A DNA stretch of 64,000 bases from Lysobacter capsici. GTDB lineage: Bacteria; Pseudomonadota; Gammaproteobacteria; Xanthomonadales; Xanthomonadaceae. The stretch is from NCBI RefSeq assembly GCF_018732085.1, contig NZ_CP076103.1:620001-684000 (forward strand), in the 5' to 3' direction. The translations under genes and the position numbers were made by a program. Shown piece after piece: positions 51,574-59,501 of this stretch; position 1 is the first letter of the stretch, and each line of letters begins with the position of its first letter. Below the pieces are notes generated by a model. It did not search any database and was not told the DNA's origin. It worked only from the letters and a program-made list of their open reading frames with translations.

Positions 51574-52710
51574 TCAGCGGGTGATCGGCCGATCCGGCGT
51601 GGGCGGGACAGGAGTCATTGACTGATCCTGGGAAGCGCTGATGACTTCCAGCGCGCGCAGCGAATCGCTCAGCGGAACCGACGCAGCGCGCTGCGTCTCG
51701 ACATGCGACAGCGTCTGCGCGGGATCATCCAGCCGGCCTTGGACGGCGATGACGTTTCGGCCAACCTCGCCGCCGGCATGCCGGCTCAGCACCACATGGT
51801 CGATCCGGTCCAGCCCGTCGCGCTTCGCCTGTGCGGCGAGGCAACCTGCAATGCAGTCCAGCGCGTGGTCCGACGGTGTTATGCCGTGCTGAGCAAATGC
51901 GCCCGCAGTCTTTTCGCGCGTGTGCAGCCAAAGCGCCTGCTCGGGACCGGCGCGACTGGCATCCTGCTGGCCTTGGCCATGGCTCCCGTCGCTTCCACGA
52001 TCGCGCGATTGCGATTCATTCGGCGTCGGCGGCACTTCGCCCTCGGGTCGCAACACACGCTCGTAATCGCGCATGTACACGTCGCGATGGGTCAGTACGC
52101 CGTTCCCGTCTTGGTCGGTCAAGGTTCCGCCGAGCGTGTAACGTGTGTCGGCGACCTTGGCTGCGATAGATGAAACGACCTGGCTGTCGGTGAGCTCCCC
52201 CGCGTTCCATTGCCGATGGAGCTTGGCTAACTCCATGCCATGCAGATATCCGATGGATTCGAATGGGGCTTCTTTCTTGAACTCGTCTTCGTTCTTTAGG
52301 TCGTTGAAGATCGGGAATGCGTTGAAGATGGCTTTCGCTTCTATCTCACTGCGGTACTGAACGTACTCATCCACCGAGCCGCCTTGCTTGAAGGGCCGGG
52401 TCGTATTGTCTCTATCGTGTCCCACCTCGTGGGCGAGCATTCCGAACAGATGACGCTGCGGCCAAGCATTAGTGGGGTACTCCTTCATCGCAGACCAGTT
52501 GGTCTCGTCGACCACGATGGCGGGCGGTGTGCTCGGGCGGTAGAAGGGTTTTGGCAAGTCCGGCTGGGTAATAATCTGGCCGCCCTTGCCGAAGAAGTCG
52601 GCGAAATCCTGCGTGGCATTCGGTGACTTAAGTATCCACTCATTGATGCGCACCGGCATCTCTTGGAACTGCGCGTTCGTCTCAAGGAATTCCTTTTCCT
52701 TCGTGGTCAT
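51574..52710 (-). CDS. T4SS effector with HExxH metallopeptidase domain and XVIPCD tail (X-Tfe)
   Basis: A 378-residue predicted antibacterial effector. The N-terminal half has a zincin motif HEVGH (94-98) in FGMLAHEVGHDRDN. An EF-hand-like loop (DQDGNGVLTHRD, about 199-210) follows, then a linker and an XVIPCD secretion tail from about 262 (DHALDCIAGCLAAQAKRDGL, IDHVVLSRH, NVIAVQGRLDDPAQT). XVIPCD tails dock effectors on VirD4 of xanthomonad T4SSs. The ATG at 52710 overlaps the immunity lipoprotein stop as ATGA. Substrate of the peptidase domain is unknown; peptidoglycan or periplasmic proteins are likely. Confidence 0.85.
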   Translation of the reverse strand: MTTKEKEFLETNAQFQEMPVRINEWILKSPNATQDFADFFGKGGQIITQPDLPKPFYRPSTPPAIVVDETNWSAMKEYPTNAWPQRHLFGMLAHEVGHDRDNTTRPFKQGGSVDEYVQYRSEIEAKAIFNAFPIFNDLKNEDEFKKEAPFESIGYLHGMELAKLHRQWNAGELTDSQVVSSIAAKVADTRYTLGGTLTDQDGNGVLTHRDVYMRDYERVLRPEGEVPPTPNESQSRDRGSDGSHGQGQQDASRAGPEQALWLHTREKTAGAFAQHGITPSDHALDCIAGCLAAQAKRDGLDRIDHVVLSRHAGGEVGRNVIAVQGRLDDPAQTLSHVETQRAASVPLSDSLRALEVISASQDQSMTPVPPTPDRPITR

Positions 52711-53186
52711 CTGTCTCTCTCGATGTGAATGAAAGAAACGCACTTTTCGTCGGGCGTGGTGCTGAAGCTAACCAGCATCCCATTACGAAACGCATCGTAG
52801 GTTTGCGCGCCAGTGCTTCGAATTTTGTTATGTAGCTTGGCCTGAGTTAGGCGCAACGCGCGCTCCACCGGAAAGCAGGGCTCGCCCGATACGGCAATGG
52901 CAATGAAGTCGGCAGGCAGCGGCTCCAGCCAGAGCATTGAAAGTACATGACGATCCGCCAGCGTCCTGGGCTCTTTGTCCATGTACTTCTGCCCAGCGGG
53001 ATCGAGGCCATACATATGATTCAGTCCCGCCCGAATGCGATCTCTACCCGCGATCCCCGTCAAAGGCTCGGTGAGAATGCGCTCAATAGTTAAGGAGCTC
53101 TCCTTTGGATCAACAGTTGAAGCACAGCCGGACAGAGCCGCTAGTAATGCAGCGGTGGCGAGGATGGCACTGTTTGTTCGCGTCAT
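52707..53186 (-). CDS. Immunity lipoprotein (X-Tfi) for the adjacent T4SS effector
   Basis: A 159-residue lipoprotein with lipobox LSGC after a 20-residue signal peptide, hence periplasmic. Marks of this family in the window: a near-N-terminal RILTEPLTGIAG, a central SGEPCFPVERAL and a C-terminal KCVSFIHI. Related proteins are at 54004, 55433 and 56125. ATGA overlaps on both sides link it to the effector downstream and to the effector-like gene upstream, as expected for an effector/immunity pair that must be made together. Confidence 0.8.
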   Translation of the reverse strand: MTRTNSAILATAALLAALSGCASTVDPKESSLTIERILTEPLTGIAGRDRIRAGLNHMYGLDPAGQKYMDKEPRTLADRHVLSMLWLEPLPADFIAIAVSGEPCFPVERALRLTQAKLHNKIRSTGAQTYDAFRNGMLVSFSTTPDEKCVSFIHIERDR

Positions 53187-53926
53187 GCGGCCTTCCTTAT
53201 TGGCGCCTTGGTGATCTGTATATCATCGGGAATTCTGGCTGGACAACCCATATGAAGGGTTCGAAGAGCCATGTGCGCATTGTTGGCACAGTGATTCTGC
53301 TTATTTCCGTGAGTGGTCCGGGAATCGCGAGTGCTCAACACGATCGAGGCGACCCCTCGGACGGTCGCTGTCTCGTCGTGATTCTTTCTCCAGTCCTGAT
53401 ACAGAACCGCGATCTGAAGGTCAGAGCCATAACCAACGCTGTCGTACCGAGGGCGGAAGCTATCATCCTTATCACGTAGCTCATCGAAGATCTTGAATGC
53501 GTTGAGCACCGTCTGTCCCTCATGCTCGGCGCGGTACTGCACGTTCTGCTCGCGCGTCATTCCCGTGAACGGATGCGTGCGGCTGTTGATCGAGTGATGG
53601 CCTATCTCGTGAGCCATCATGGCGAACAGTCGTCCTTCCTGGTACTCGGTGCTCTTGCCGCCGAGATTGACCAGCGGGTAGTAGCTGGGATTGATCGCGA
53701 TCTCGGGCGGTACACGCTCCCTGTACGACGCTAAGCCTTCGCCAGCCTCCGGCTTGATCGTGCCGCCGTCGCGAAAGAACTGAGCAAACTGCGCGCTCGC
53801 TAGCGGAGAATCGGTGACCCATCCTTGAACTCGATCGGGCAGTTGTTTGAACTGTGCGGTCTCGCGCAACAGTTCAGTGTTTTCCGCATGGCTCTTGCTC
53901 TTGGGGTCGTCAGTAGCAGGCGTCAT
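53183..53926 (-). CDS. Effector-like HExxH protein lacking the XVIPCD tail
   Basis: A 247-residue paralogue of the effector at 51574. The two align over their first 190 residues (for example QFKQLPDRVQGWVTDSPLAS; zincin HEIGHH at 106-111). After about residue 190 similarity is lost, and the last 55 residues (TTHGNKQNHCANNAHMALRT and on) look like out-of-frame or degraded sequence. There is no XVIPCD, so it cannot be secreted by the usual route. It is either a decayed effector or a C-terminally truncated copy left by recombination. Confidence 0.7.
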   Translation of the reverse strand: MTPATDDPKSKSHAENTELLRETAQFKQLPDRVQGWVTDSPLASAQFAQFFRDGGTIKPEAGEGLASYRERVPPEIAINPSYYPLVNLGGKSTEYQEGRLFAMMAHEIGHHSINSRTHPFTGMTREQNVQYRAEHEGQTVLNAFKIFDELRDKDDSFRPRYDSVGYGSDLQIAVLYQDWRKNHDETATVRGVASIVLSTRDSRTTHGNKQNHCANNAHMALRTLHMGCPARIPDDIQITKAPIRKAA

Positions 53927-54003
53927 CGTTATAGTTCCGATCTAGGATGATTCGCTGTGGTATGCCTGTCCGCATCCGTTCACTGGCATTACAGAAGCAG
54001 CTT

Positions 54004-54627
54004 ATGCAAGCACATGGAAAGCACCGGGCCAAAGGCTTGCTGCTGTTGATGATAACGCTGAGCATTATTGCGAGCGCATGCTCCGCAGAGCGGTCAAAGG
54101 CTCGAACACTCGATGTGCAGTCGAAGCACATCAATGATGTGACAATCGAACGCATCCTCTCGCTACCTTTGACGCAAGGCGAGGCAGGGCTGCGACAGGT
54201 AACGTCTGAAATTTTTCGTCTCGCGAACTATCCCGACGCTCCGGGAACGATCACTGGCGACGTCGTGACTAAAGGCGAGCCGATAAATCTTTCCGATGGC
54301 CATCGAATCAATATAGTCATCGACTACACCAAGGCCGGTGTTTTGAGCATCGGTGTGGACAAAGCCCGATGTTTAAAATTGAAAGGTGCCGTCAGGATTA
54401 CCGGCGCCAAACCCGTGTCGGCGGTCAGCTATCCCTACGTCGAAGGCCCTGAGTCCGACACCTACTCGGCGATTGCCAACGGCGTTGATGTGAACATCGG
54501 GAAGTTCGCCAAGGGCGAGGAGTGCCTGTCCGAAATCCGTCTGGTCAATATGAAAGCGGCCTCCGAATTCGTGACAGAGAACAAGCTGGAGCTTTCTGCG
54601 AAAAATCTGCCGGCCGATGATCGCTGA
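54004..54627 (+). CDS. Immunity-type lipoprotein, paralogue
   Basis: A 207-residue lipoprotein with lipobox ASAC (LLLLMITLSIIASACS). The ATG at 54004 gives the normal signal peptide; the frame is open further upstream. It shares ERILSLPLTQGEAGL with the other immunity lipoproteins here, but the central PCFP is replaced by RCLK and the end reads ECLSEIRLV. It is divergent from the effector operon and may neutralise foreign effectors, or may have lost its partner. Confidence 0.75.
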   Translation: MQAHGKHRAKGLLLLMITLSIIASACSAERSKARTLDVQSKHINDVTIERILSLPLTQGEAGLRQVTSEIFRLANYPDAPGTITGDVVTKGEPINLSDGHRINIVIDYTKAGVLSIGVDKARCLKLKGAVRITGAKPVSAVSYPYVEGPESDTYSAIANGVDVNIGKFAKGEECLSEIRLVNMKAASEFVTENKLELSAKNLPADDR

Positions 54628-54681
54628 CGAAGGTTCAGGCCTCTGATACCTCAACAGATCGAGGCTTCACGGATATGGAAA

Positions 54682-54759
54682 GAAACCGCGGGCGCGCCGA
54701 TCAACCGCTACGAGAGGGCGGTTCGTGACGCCGATCTGGCGACCGCGCGCCGCACCTGA
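54682..54759 (+). pseudogene. Fragment of the XRE regulator gene
   Basis: These 78 bases translate to ETAGAPINRYERAVRDADLA plus TARRT and a stop, nearly identical to the stretch ETAAVRINRYEKAVHDADLA of the intact XRE gene at 51201 (DNA identity is high over 51321-51390). Neither the start nor the end of the gene is present. It is a relic of duplication or recombination across the effector island. Confidence 0.85.
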
Positions 54760-54904
54760 TGCAAGCGTCCGCCGGCTACGCGGGTTCGTAAGCCGGGCTC
54801 TGGCGTGCGCCGCGCCGGCATTGCGTCGGATCGCACGGGCGTTTCCTCAGTCCGAAGCGCCCCGCCGGAGACCCGTCCGGATCTGCGCGTGGTCCCAAGC
54901 CTCA

Positions 54905-55156
54905 TTGCGGAAAGCCACCGAGGCCTTCGCGAATCCCGCTGAGTGATTACGGAGAGTGAATTCGGGGCTCGCGAGAGCGAAATCCGTACTCCCGAAGGCC
55001 GGCGCCATACTCGCGAAAGCGAAATTCACTCTCCGGAAAGCCAATTTCACTCTCGCGAGAGCGAAATCCGTACTCCGGAAGACCTCCGCCGCACTCGCGA
55101 GTCCGAAATTCACCCTCCGTAGTCCCGCCGCGGCCTTCGCGAAGCCGAAAAAGCTT
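54905..55156. repeat. 21-bp minisatellite, about nine regular units
   Basis: Regular units start at 54968, 54989, 55010, 55031, 55052, 55073, 55094, 55115 and 55136, with weaker units before. They alternate CTCGCGAGAGCGAAATCC-type and CTCCGGAAAGCC-type versions, so the true unit may be 42 bases. Because 21 is a multiple of three, every open frame on either strand shows a seven-residue rhythm. Between 54628 and 55432 this array and the XRE fragment are all I can recognise, apart from the doubtful reading frame below. Confidence 0.88.
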
Positions 55157-55222
55157 TAATGGAATGACTCGCCGGCTTTCCTTTAAGGCTTTTTCGCCTT
55201 CCGGAATGTATTTTTTGCTCAT
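54947..55222 (-). CDS. Possible small repeat protein, 91 aa (doubtful)
   Basis: From an ATG at 55222 with AAGG about ten bases upstream the minus strand reads MSKKYIPEGEKALKESRRVI and then enters the minisatellite, giving seven-residue repeats with alternating FRxRE and GLPEYGF-type units. The unique 33-residue start looks protein-like, but the repeat part is open in other frames as well. Could equally be non-coding. Confidence 0.3.
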   Translation of the reverse strand: MSKKYIPEGEKALKESRRVIPLKLFRLREGRGGTTEGEFRTRECGGGLPEYGFRSRESEIGFPESEFRFREYGAGLREYGFRSREPRIHSP

Positions 55223-55432
55223 CGATGTGCCTTGTTGGCACACCGGGCCCGCATCGCGGCTTTCCAGCGCGGCGCTGGATAGATTCGTGACAGGCCTGTG
55301 CCTGTCGACACTGGCAATGAAGCGCCAGGGCATCGCCATGCCGGCCCGGCCCAAAGGCGCGCTGTTGCGCCTCAAGCAACTGCATTACTCTCCAATCGCA
55401 GCCGGCACCGCGCGCGAACGCAGAGCGCAACT

Positions 55433-55987
55433 ATGAGTACCGCGATGAGCGCGCAGGGACTTTGTTTCAAAGCGGCGTTGCTGCTCGCCTTATTGGCGCA
55501 AAGCGCTTGCGCCACCTCCACGCGCCCAGTGGCTGTATCCGATGCGACGGGGGAAGCAACGCTCGCGGTCGAGGATTTCCTGCGCTGGCCCTTGCAAGGC
55601 CCGGACGGCTACGACAAAGCCGTCGCCGCCTTGCTCGGCGCGTATCGCGCCCAGGCGTTCAGCACGGCACCACCCAGCCTCTACGCGCGAAATCCGGTGC
55701 GCCTGGGCGATGGTTTCAGCCTCGCGGGCGCGCAGGTGGACAACCAATACTGGTATCGGGCCGTTGCCTCGGTCTCCATCGCCGACCAGCCCTGCTTCCC
55801 GATGGATCGAGCCGCGAAGATCGCAGGTATTCAGTGGAGTCCGCCGGCGCCGGCTGCTGGTGTGGGACGAAGCTTTCCTGTGAAGCAAAACGGCGTGAAG
55901 TTAATGCTGATCGAATCGCAGGACAACCCGCAATGCCTCGCCGATACCAGCTTCCTGCATCTCGCGGACACGCGGCGAACCAGGTAA
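55433..55987 (+). CDS. Immunity-type lipoprotein, paralogue
   Basis: A 184-residue lipoprotein with lipobox QSAC (ALLLALLAQSACATS). It has the family marks FLRWPLQGPDGYDKAV, the central ADQPCFPMDRAAKI and a final CLADTSFLHL. The ATG at 55433 was chosen as the one that places the signal peptide correctly. No effector gene lies beside it, so it looks like an orphan immunity gene. Confidence 0.75.
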   Translation: MSTAMSAQGLCFKAALLLALLAQSACATSTRPVAVSDATGEATLAVEDFLRWPLQGPDGYDKAVAALLGAYRAQAFSTAPPSLYARNPVRLGDGFSLAGAQVDNQYWYRAVASVSIADQPCFPMDRAAKIAGIQWSPPAPAAGVGRSFPVKQNGVKLMLIESQDNPQCLADTSFLHLADTRRTR

Positions 55988-56124
55988 TACCGATCAAAAG
56001 CGCAAGGCCGCGGCCGATCCCAAGGCACGCATAGGTCGTTCGGTCGCGATGGGAAGGGTTGCGACTAAGTTCGCCGTCACCAGCTGCGCGGCAGGGGATG
56101 TCGCCAGCGATAGCGTCAGCCGTA

Positions 56125-56649
56125 TCAGCGGGGCGTTTCCACGATCTCAAGCGATATCACGCAATCGCGCTTGAAGCCATCGGCGGAAAAACCGACGGAC
56201 ATTCCCTCGCCGGTTGCCGTGTAGATGCCTGTGCGTTGGTAGTAATCCATCCAAGACGGGTCGGGTCGCGCGATCGCAATGGCTTGCTTGACCGGGAAAC
56301 ACGGCTCGCTGCTCAACTCCACCAGCATGTGGCGCTCGTCATCCAGGCGTAGATAGCGACGGACCACATAACCGTCGCGCAGCGTTGCCGGCTTCTGCGT
56401 GGCGATTCGATCTATCGCATTCGCGTTATCGTTGGCAGCGAAATGGCCGTGCAACGCTCGATCCAGACGATCGAATCCGGCGGGGCCCTCACGAAGAGGG
56501 AGTGTCAGGAGGCTCTCGGCATGAAGATCGGATAGCGTTTCGCGCCGTATCGCTCTGGTATCCGAGCAAGCCGATACGAAGCAGACGATGACGAGCGTCG
56601 ACGAAATCCCGGTGTATGAATGCCTGACAAAGCCACATGTTTTCAGCAT
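56125..56649 (-). CDS. Immunity-type lipoprotein, paralogue
   Basis: A 174-residue lipoprotein, lipobox VSAC (SSTLVIVCFVSACSD). It contains LLTLPLREGPAGFDRL, a central SSEPCFPVKQAIAI and a C-terminal DCVISLEIVE, most like the immunity protein at 52707. The ATG at 56649 follows an in-frame TTG. It is divergent from the lipoprotein at 56759 with about 110 bases between. Confidence 0.78.
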   Translation of the reverse strand: MLKTCGFVRHSYTGISSTLVIVCFVSACSDTRAIRRETLSDLHAESLLTLPLREGPAGFDRLDRALHGHFAANDNANAIDRIATQKPATLRDGYVVRRYLRLDDERHMLVELSSEPCFPVKQAIAIARPDPSWMDYYQRTGIYTATGEGMSVGFSADGFKRDCVISLEIVETPR

Positions 56650-56758
56650 CAATCCTCGGCTTTTTTCTGATCCGGCGCATAAGGTCTACGGCGGTCGTTG
56701 TTTATCACATGATGGCTCGCTTATGCTCAGCGCATCCTCTCTGCGTGCGGTGCAAGCA

Positions 56759-57442
56759 ATGCGCAACTTCCAGTTCCGCTGTGTCGCCGCAGCTATTCGG
56801 CCCTACGCAATCGCGCCCGCATTGATTGTGCTCAATGTCCTCGCGGTCAGCGCTTGCGCCCATGGCCCGACACCGCCGCACACCTCCGTTACCGCCCAGG
56901 AGCCTCATGGCATGACGTCGAACGAGCACTATCGGATCAGCGACGCCTCGGAGTACCCCACATTACCGCCCGAAGAGGTGGGGCTGAGGGTGTTGAAGCT
57001 ATTGAAGGAACTGCCGTCCCTGAAGGGACTGACGGCGCAGCAGGTAATCGAGAAAACCGGGCTTCCCCTCAAGTTGGCTGCGGAAGCAGGCGTTTACGGT
57101 TTTACGGTTCGCATGCCTGATTCGGGATGGCTCTACATGCTGACATTCGAGCCGGCCGACGGCCGCTACAAAGAGAGGCTGTCCTACGAGGTACGCAATC
57201 CCGCTAACCGCAGCGGCGCGGACATGACCCCCGTATGCAAGCTCGACTTCGATGCCTATGCGGACGCCCTGAAACGAGCGGGGTACAGCGTTAGTGAGGA
57301 TCGCAATGAGATCGGAATGTTGGAGGAATATATTTTTCATCGCGAAGATTTGAAGATTCGGATAGGACCCCGAAACCGGACCGTAAAAGACGTTGATGCG
57401 CCCTTGTGTGTCGAGCGCCTGACTGTCTATTCGGCGGGTTAA
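56759..57442 (+). CDS. Lipoprotein, likely immunity partner of the next effector
   Basis: A 227-residue lipoprotein with lipobox VSAC (AIAPALIVLNVLAVSACAHG). It is unrelated to the other four lipoproteins. It has a helical middle (VGLRVLKLLKELPSLKGLTAQQVIEKTG) and a strand-rich C-terminus (EYIFHREDLKIRIG). The ATG at 56759 is chosen for the signal peptide; ATGs at 56588 and 56723 are in the same frame. It ends three bases before the effector start, the typical immunity-effector coupling. Confidence 0.75.
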   Translation: MRNFQFRCVAAAIRPYAIAPALIVLNVLAVSACAHGPTPPHTSVTAQEPHGMTSNEHYRISDASEYPTLPPEEVGLRVLKLLKELPSLKGLTAQQVIEKTGLPLKLAAEAGVYGFTVRMPDSGWLYMLTFEPADGRYKERLSYEVRNPANRSGADMTPVCKLDFDAYADALKRAGYSVSEDRNEIGMLEEYIFHREDLKIRIGPRNRTVKDVDAPLCVERLTVYSAG

Positions 57443-57445
57443 TCC

Positions 57446-58999
57446 ATGGCCGGACCAAATAAACAGCTATCCGACGCCATCGATCGGTTAGCGGCGGACC
57501 CGGGCGCCACCGCGGACCAGTTCGCTCAGTTACGTAACGCGCTCGCTTCGGATAGCAAGCTGCTGGATCGCATGAACGATGAGGCCAAACTGGGGCATAT
57601 CAAGGTTTTCGTCATCGGTGAAGAAGGGCCGGCGGGACGCTACGACATCCAATCGGGCACGGTGACCTTGCCAACGACGAGCTTTCGTCCATCAGGCGTC
57701 TCTGCCTCGGAAGATCTGACTGCCGTCTTAAAGCTGCAGGACATGTCCGTGAGATTCGGAAACAGTGTCTATGCGGATACGTCGGGCAGAAAAGTTCCTG
57801 TCTCGCAGGAAATGCTCGGGAACTTGCAGAACTCGATCAACCAGTCGCCGGAGTTGGCTGCGCAAATGAAAGCGGCGGTCAGCGCCAAGCCTTACCCGCA
57901 CTTGATCAAGTTCGACATCCTTGATGCTGGCTTTGGCGCAGGCGCGACTTATGACGGCGACAACAAGTCGATCAGTATTCCAGCCGCAAGGTTGCAGAAT
58001 TCGTCCGCCACCAATGGGGAGGGATTCGATCCTTTCAGCATGGCTTACACGCTCGCGCATGAAACCCAGCATGGGATCAATCATGCGGCCAAGCGACAGG
58101 CCTACGTTGTATTCGATCGCGAGGTTCGGGAGATCGCACGCGATAAAAACCCGATCAACGACTACACCGCGCCGATAGGCAGGCTGATCGGTGCAGGTCG
58201 GCAGGATGAGGCCAAGGCCGAGATCGCCGGATGGAACGCCGTGGCCAGCATGGTGAAACAAGTCAATCCACAGGCGGGACTGGATGCCATGGGGCGTATA
58301 GATAACATACGAGGCCATTTATTCGTCGACAGGAACGACGCCACGCGCAAGTTTGAGGGACGTCCGGGGCTGACATTCGGACCTGAACTCAACCTTGAGC
58401 CGACGGCGGCCAACGTCGAGACTCTGGGCAAGTATTACTTCGATCGGGATCCCTTGAACACGCCTGGAAAGAATGCCCGCGAAGTATCCACGCTCGGTCC
58501 GCACAGAGAGGCCGACTACGCCAACTATTACGGACGAAACGCGATCGAGCGACTCATAACGATCGACAGGAAGCATGCGCGCGCAATCGACGGAGTCGAG
58601 CCGCAGATGCATATCGATATGGCGGCTTTGCGGCTCAACGAGCGCTTGATCGAGCGACTGGGGTTGGAGATAGACCCGCGTCCGGAGCAGCGGCAGCCCT
58701 ACTACGACACCAGCCGGTCGCCACCTGCACTCCAGCACTTCGATCACACCAAGACGGGGCGCAGTTTGAACCAGCATGTGCCCATCGATGCGGCTGTTTT
58801 GGCGGACGATCCTGTCGCTGTGGGCCGCGAGCGTTTGACGCCGAGGGAGCAAGGGCATCCAGATCACGGCTTGTATTCCCAGATTGCGACCCAGGTCCGA
58901 CAACAGGATCAGCAGCACGGCCGCCAATGGGACGAAAGCAGCGAGCGCATGACCGCTAGCCTGTTGGTTCTGGCGAAGGGAATGATCTGTCGCAAGTAG
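57446..58999 (+). CDS. T4SS effector (X-Tfe) with HExxH domain, frameshifted in its XVIPCD tail
   Basis: The reading frame gives 517 residues: an N-terminal helical region, a zincin motif HETQH (205-209, in AYTLAHETQHGINHA), a long middle domain, and a C-terminal region from about 455 that starts like an XVIPCD (GHPDHGLYSQIATQVRQ, SSERMTASLLVLAKG). It then ends abruptly (MICRK, stop). The missing rest of the XVIPCD continues in another frame, see the next entry. One base lost in the G-run at about 58979 explains it. Unless the shift is corrected, the protein would lack its secretion signal. Confidence 0.82.
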   Translation: MAGPNKQLSDAIDRLAADPGATADQFAQLRNALASDSKLLDRMNDEAKLGHIKVFVIGEEGPAGRYDIQSGTVTLPTTSFRPSGVSASEDLTAVLKLQDMSVRFGNSVYADTSGRKVPVSQEMLGNLQNSINQSPELAAQMKAAVSAKPYPHLIKFDILDAGFGAGATYDGDNKSISIPAARLQNSSATNGEGFDPFSMAYTLAHETQHGINHAAKRQAYVVFDREVREIARDKNPINDYTAPIGRLIGAGRQDEAKAEIAGWNAVASMVKQVNPQAGLDAMGRIDNIRGHLFVDRNDATRKFEGRPGLTFGPELNLEPTAANVETLGKYYFDRDPLNTPGKNAREVSTLGPHREADYANYYGRNAIERLITIDRKHARAIDGVEPQMHIDMAALRLNERLIERLGLEIDPRPEQRQPYYDTSRSPPALQHFDHTKTGRSLNQHVPIDAAVLADDPVAVGRERLTPREQGHPDHGLYSQIATQVRQQDQQHGRQWDESSERMTASLLVLAKGMICRK

Positions 59000-59253
59000 A
59001 TCACGTGGTCTTCAGCACCAGGAACGAGCGCGTCGCCGCGGGCGAAAACGTCTTCGTCGTACAAGGTCGGCTGGACGATCCGGCGCATCTGCGGGCGCAT
59101 ATGAAAACGGACGAGGCTGTTCGTACGCCCGAGGCGGCATCGTTCGAAAAAGTAGAGGCGATTAGCGAGCGTATGGCCCGACAAATGCCGCAGGCTCAGG
59201 CGCTCGGGCAGATGCCGGAGGAAGCGCCCAAGGGGTCGGGCATGGGGCGATGA
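58969..59253 (+). pseudogene. Detached end of the XVIPCD secretion tail
   Basis: Reading two bases over from the effector frame gives GNDLSQVDHVVFSTRNERV, then ENVFVVQGRLDDPAHLRAH and on to a stop at 59251-59253. These are the conserved motifs of an XVIPCD and connect smoothly to the end of the upstream effector. So it is the separated 3' part of that gene, not an independent gene. A GTG at 59005 could in theory start it but has no ribosome binding site. Confidence 0.88.
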
Positions 59254-59501
59254 CGGTACTGCGCTATCAGGAGGGCCAAGAGGTTCGGCTGGGCGACAGT
59301 GTTCGCTGGGGAAGCGATGCGCGCGGCATGGTCGTGGTCATGATCGCCGAACAGACGGCACTGCCTGGCTACATCGCAGCGGATTAGGCGTATCTGCTGC
59401 ACGGCTGCATGATCGAGATCGCTGCGTTTGGACTATTCCATTACGATGCCGAAGGATTCGCGCAGGACGAAAATCTCTTATTGCTCGCTCGGACGACCTG
59501 A
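59250..59501 (+). pseudogene. Small gene interrupted by an in-frame TAG
   Basis: An ATG overlapping the effector stop (ATGA) opens 45 codons (MTVLRYQEGQEVRLGDSVRW and on to GYIAAD), then TAG at codon 46, then 37 more sense codons in the same frame (AYLLHGCMIEIAAFGLFHY and on) to a TGA. From memory, intact small proteins of this kind in immunity or Rhs neighbourhoods read D-W-A-Y-L at this point, so a TGG-to-TAG change is likely. The stop overlaps the PhyH start as TGATG. Confidence 0.75.

Noticed and set aside
59005..59253. Independent small gene after the effector
   Set aside because: Its sequence is the conserved end of an XVIPCD and continues the upstream gene; no ribosome binding site is present.
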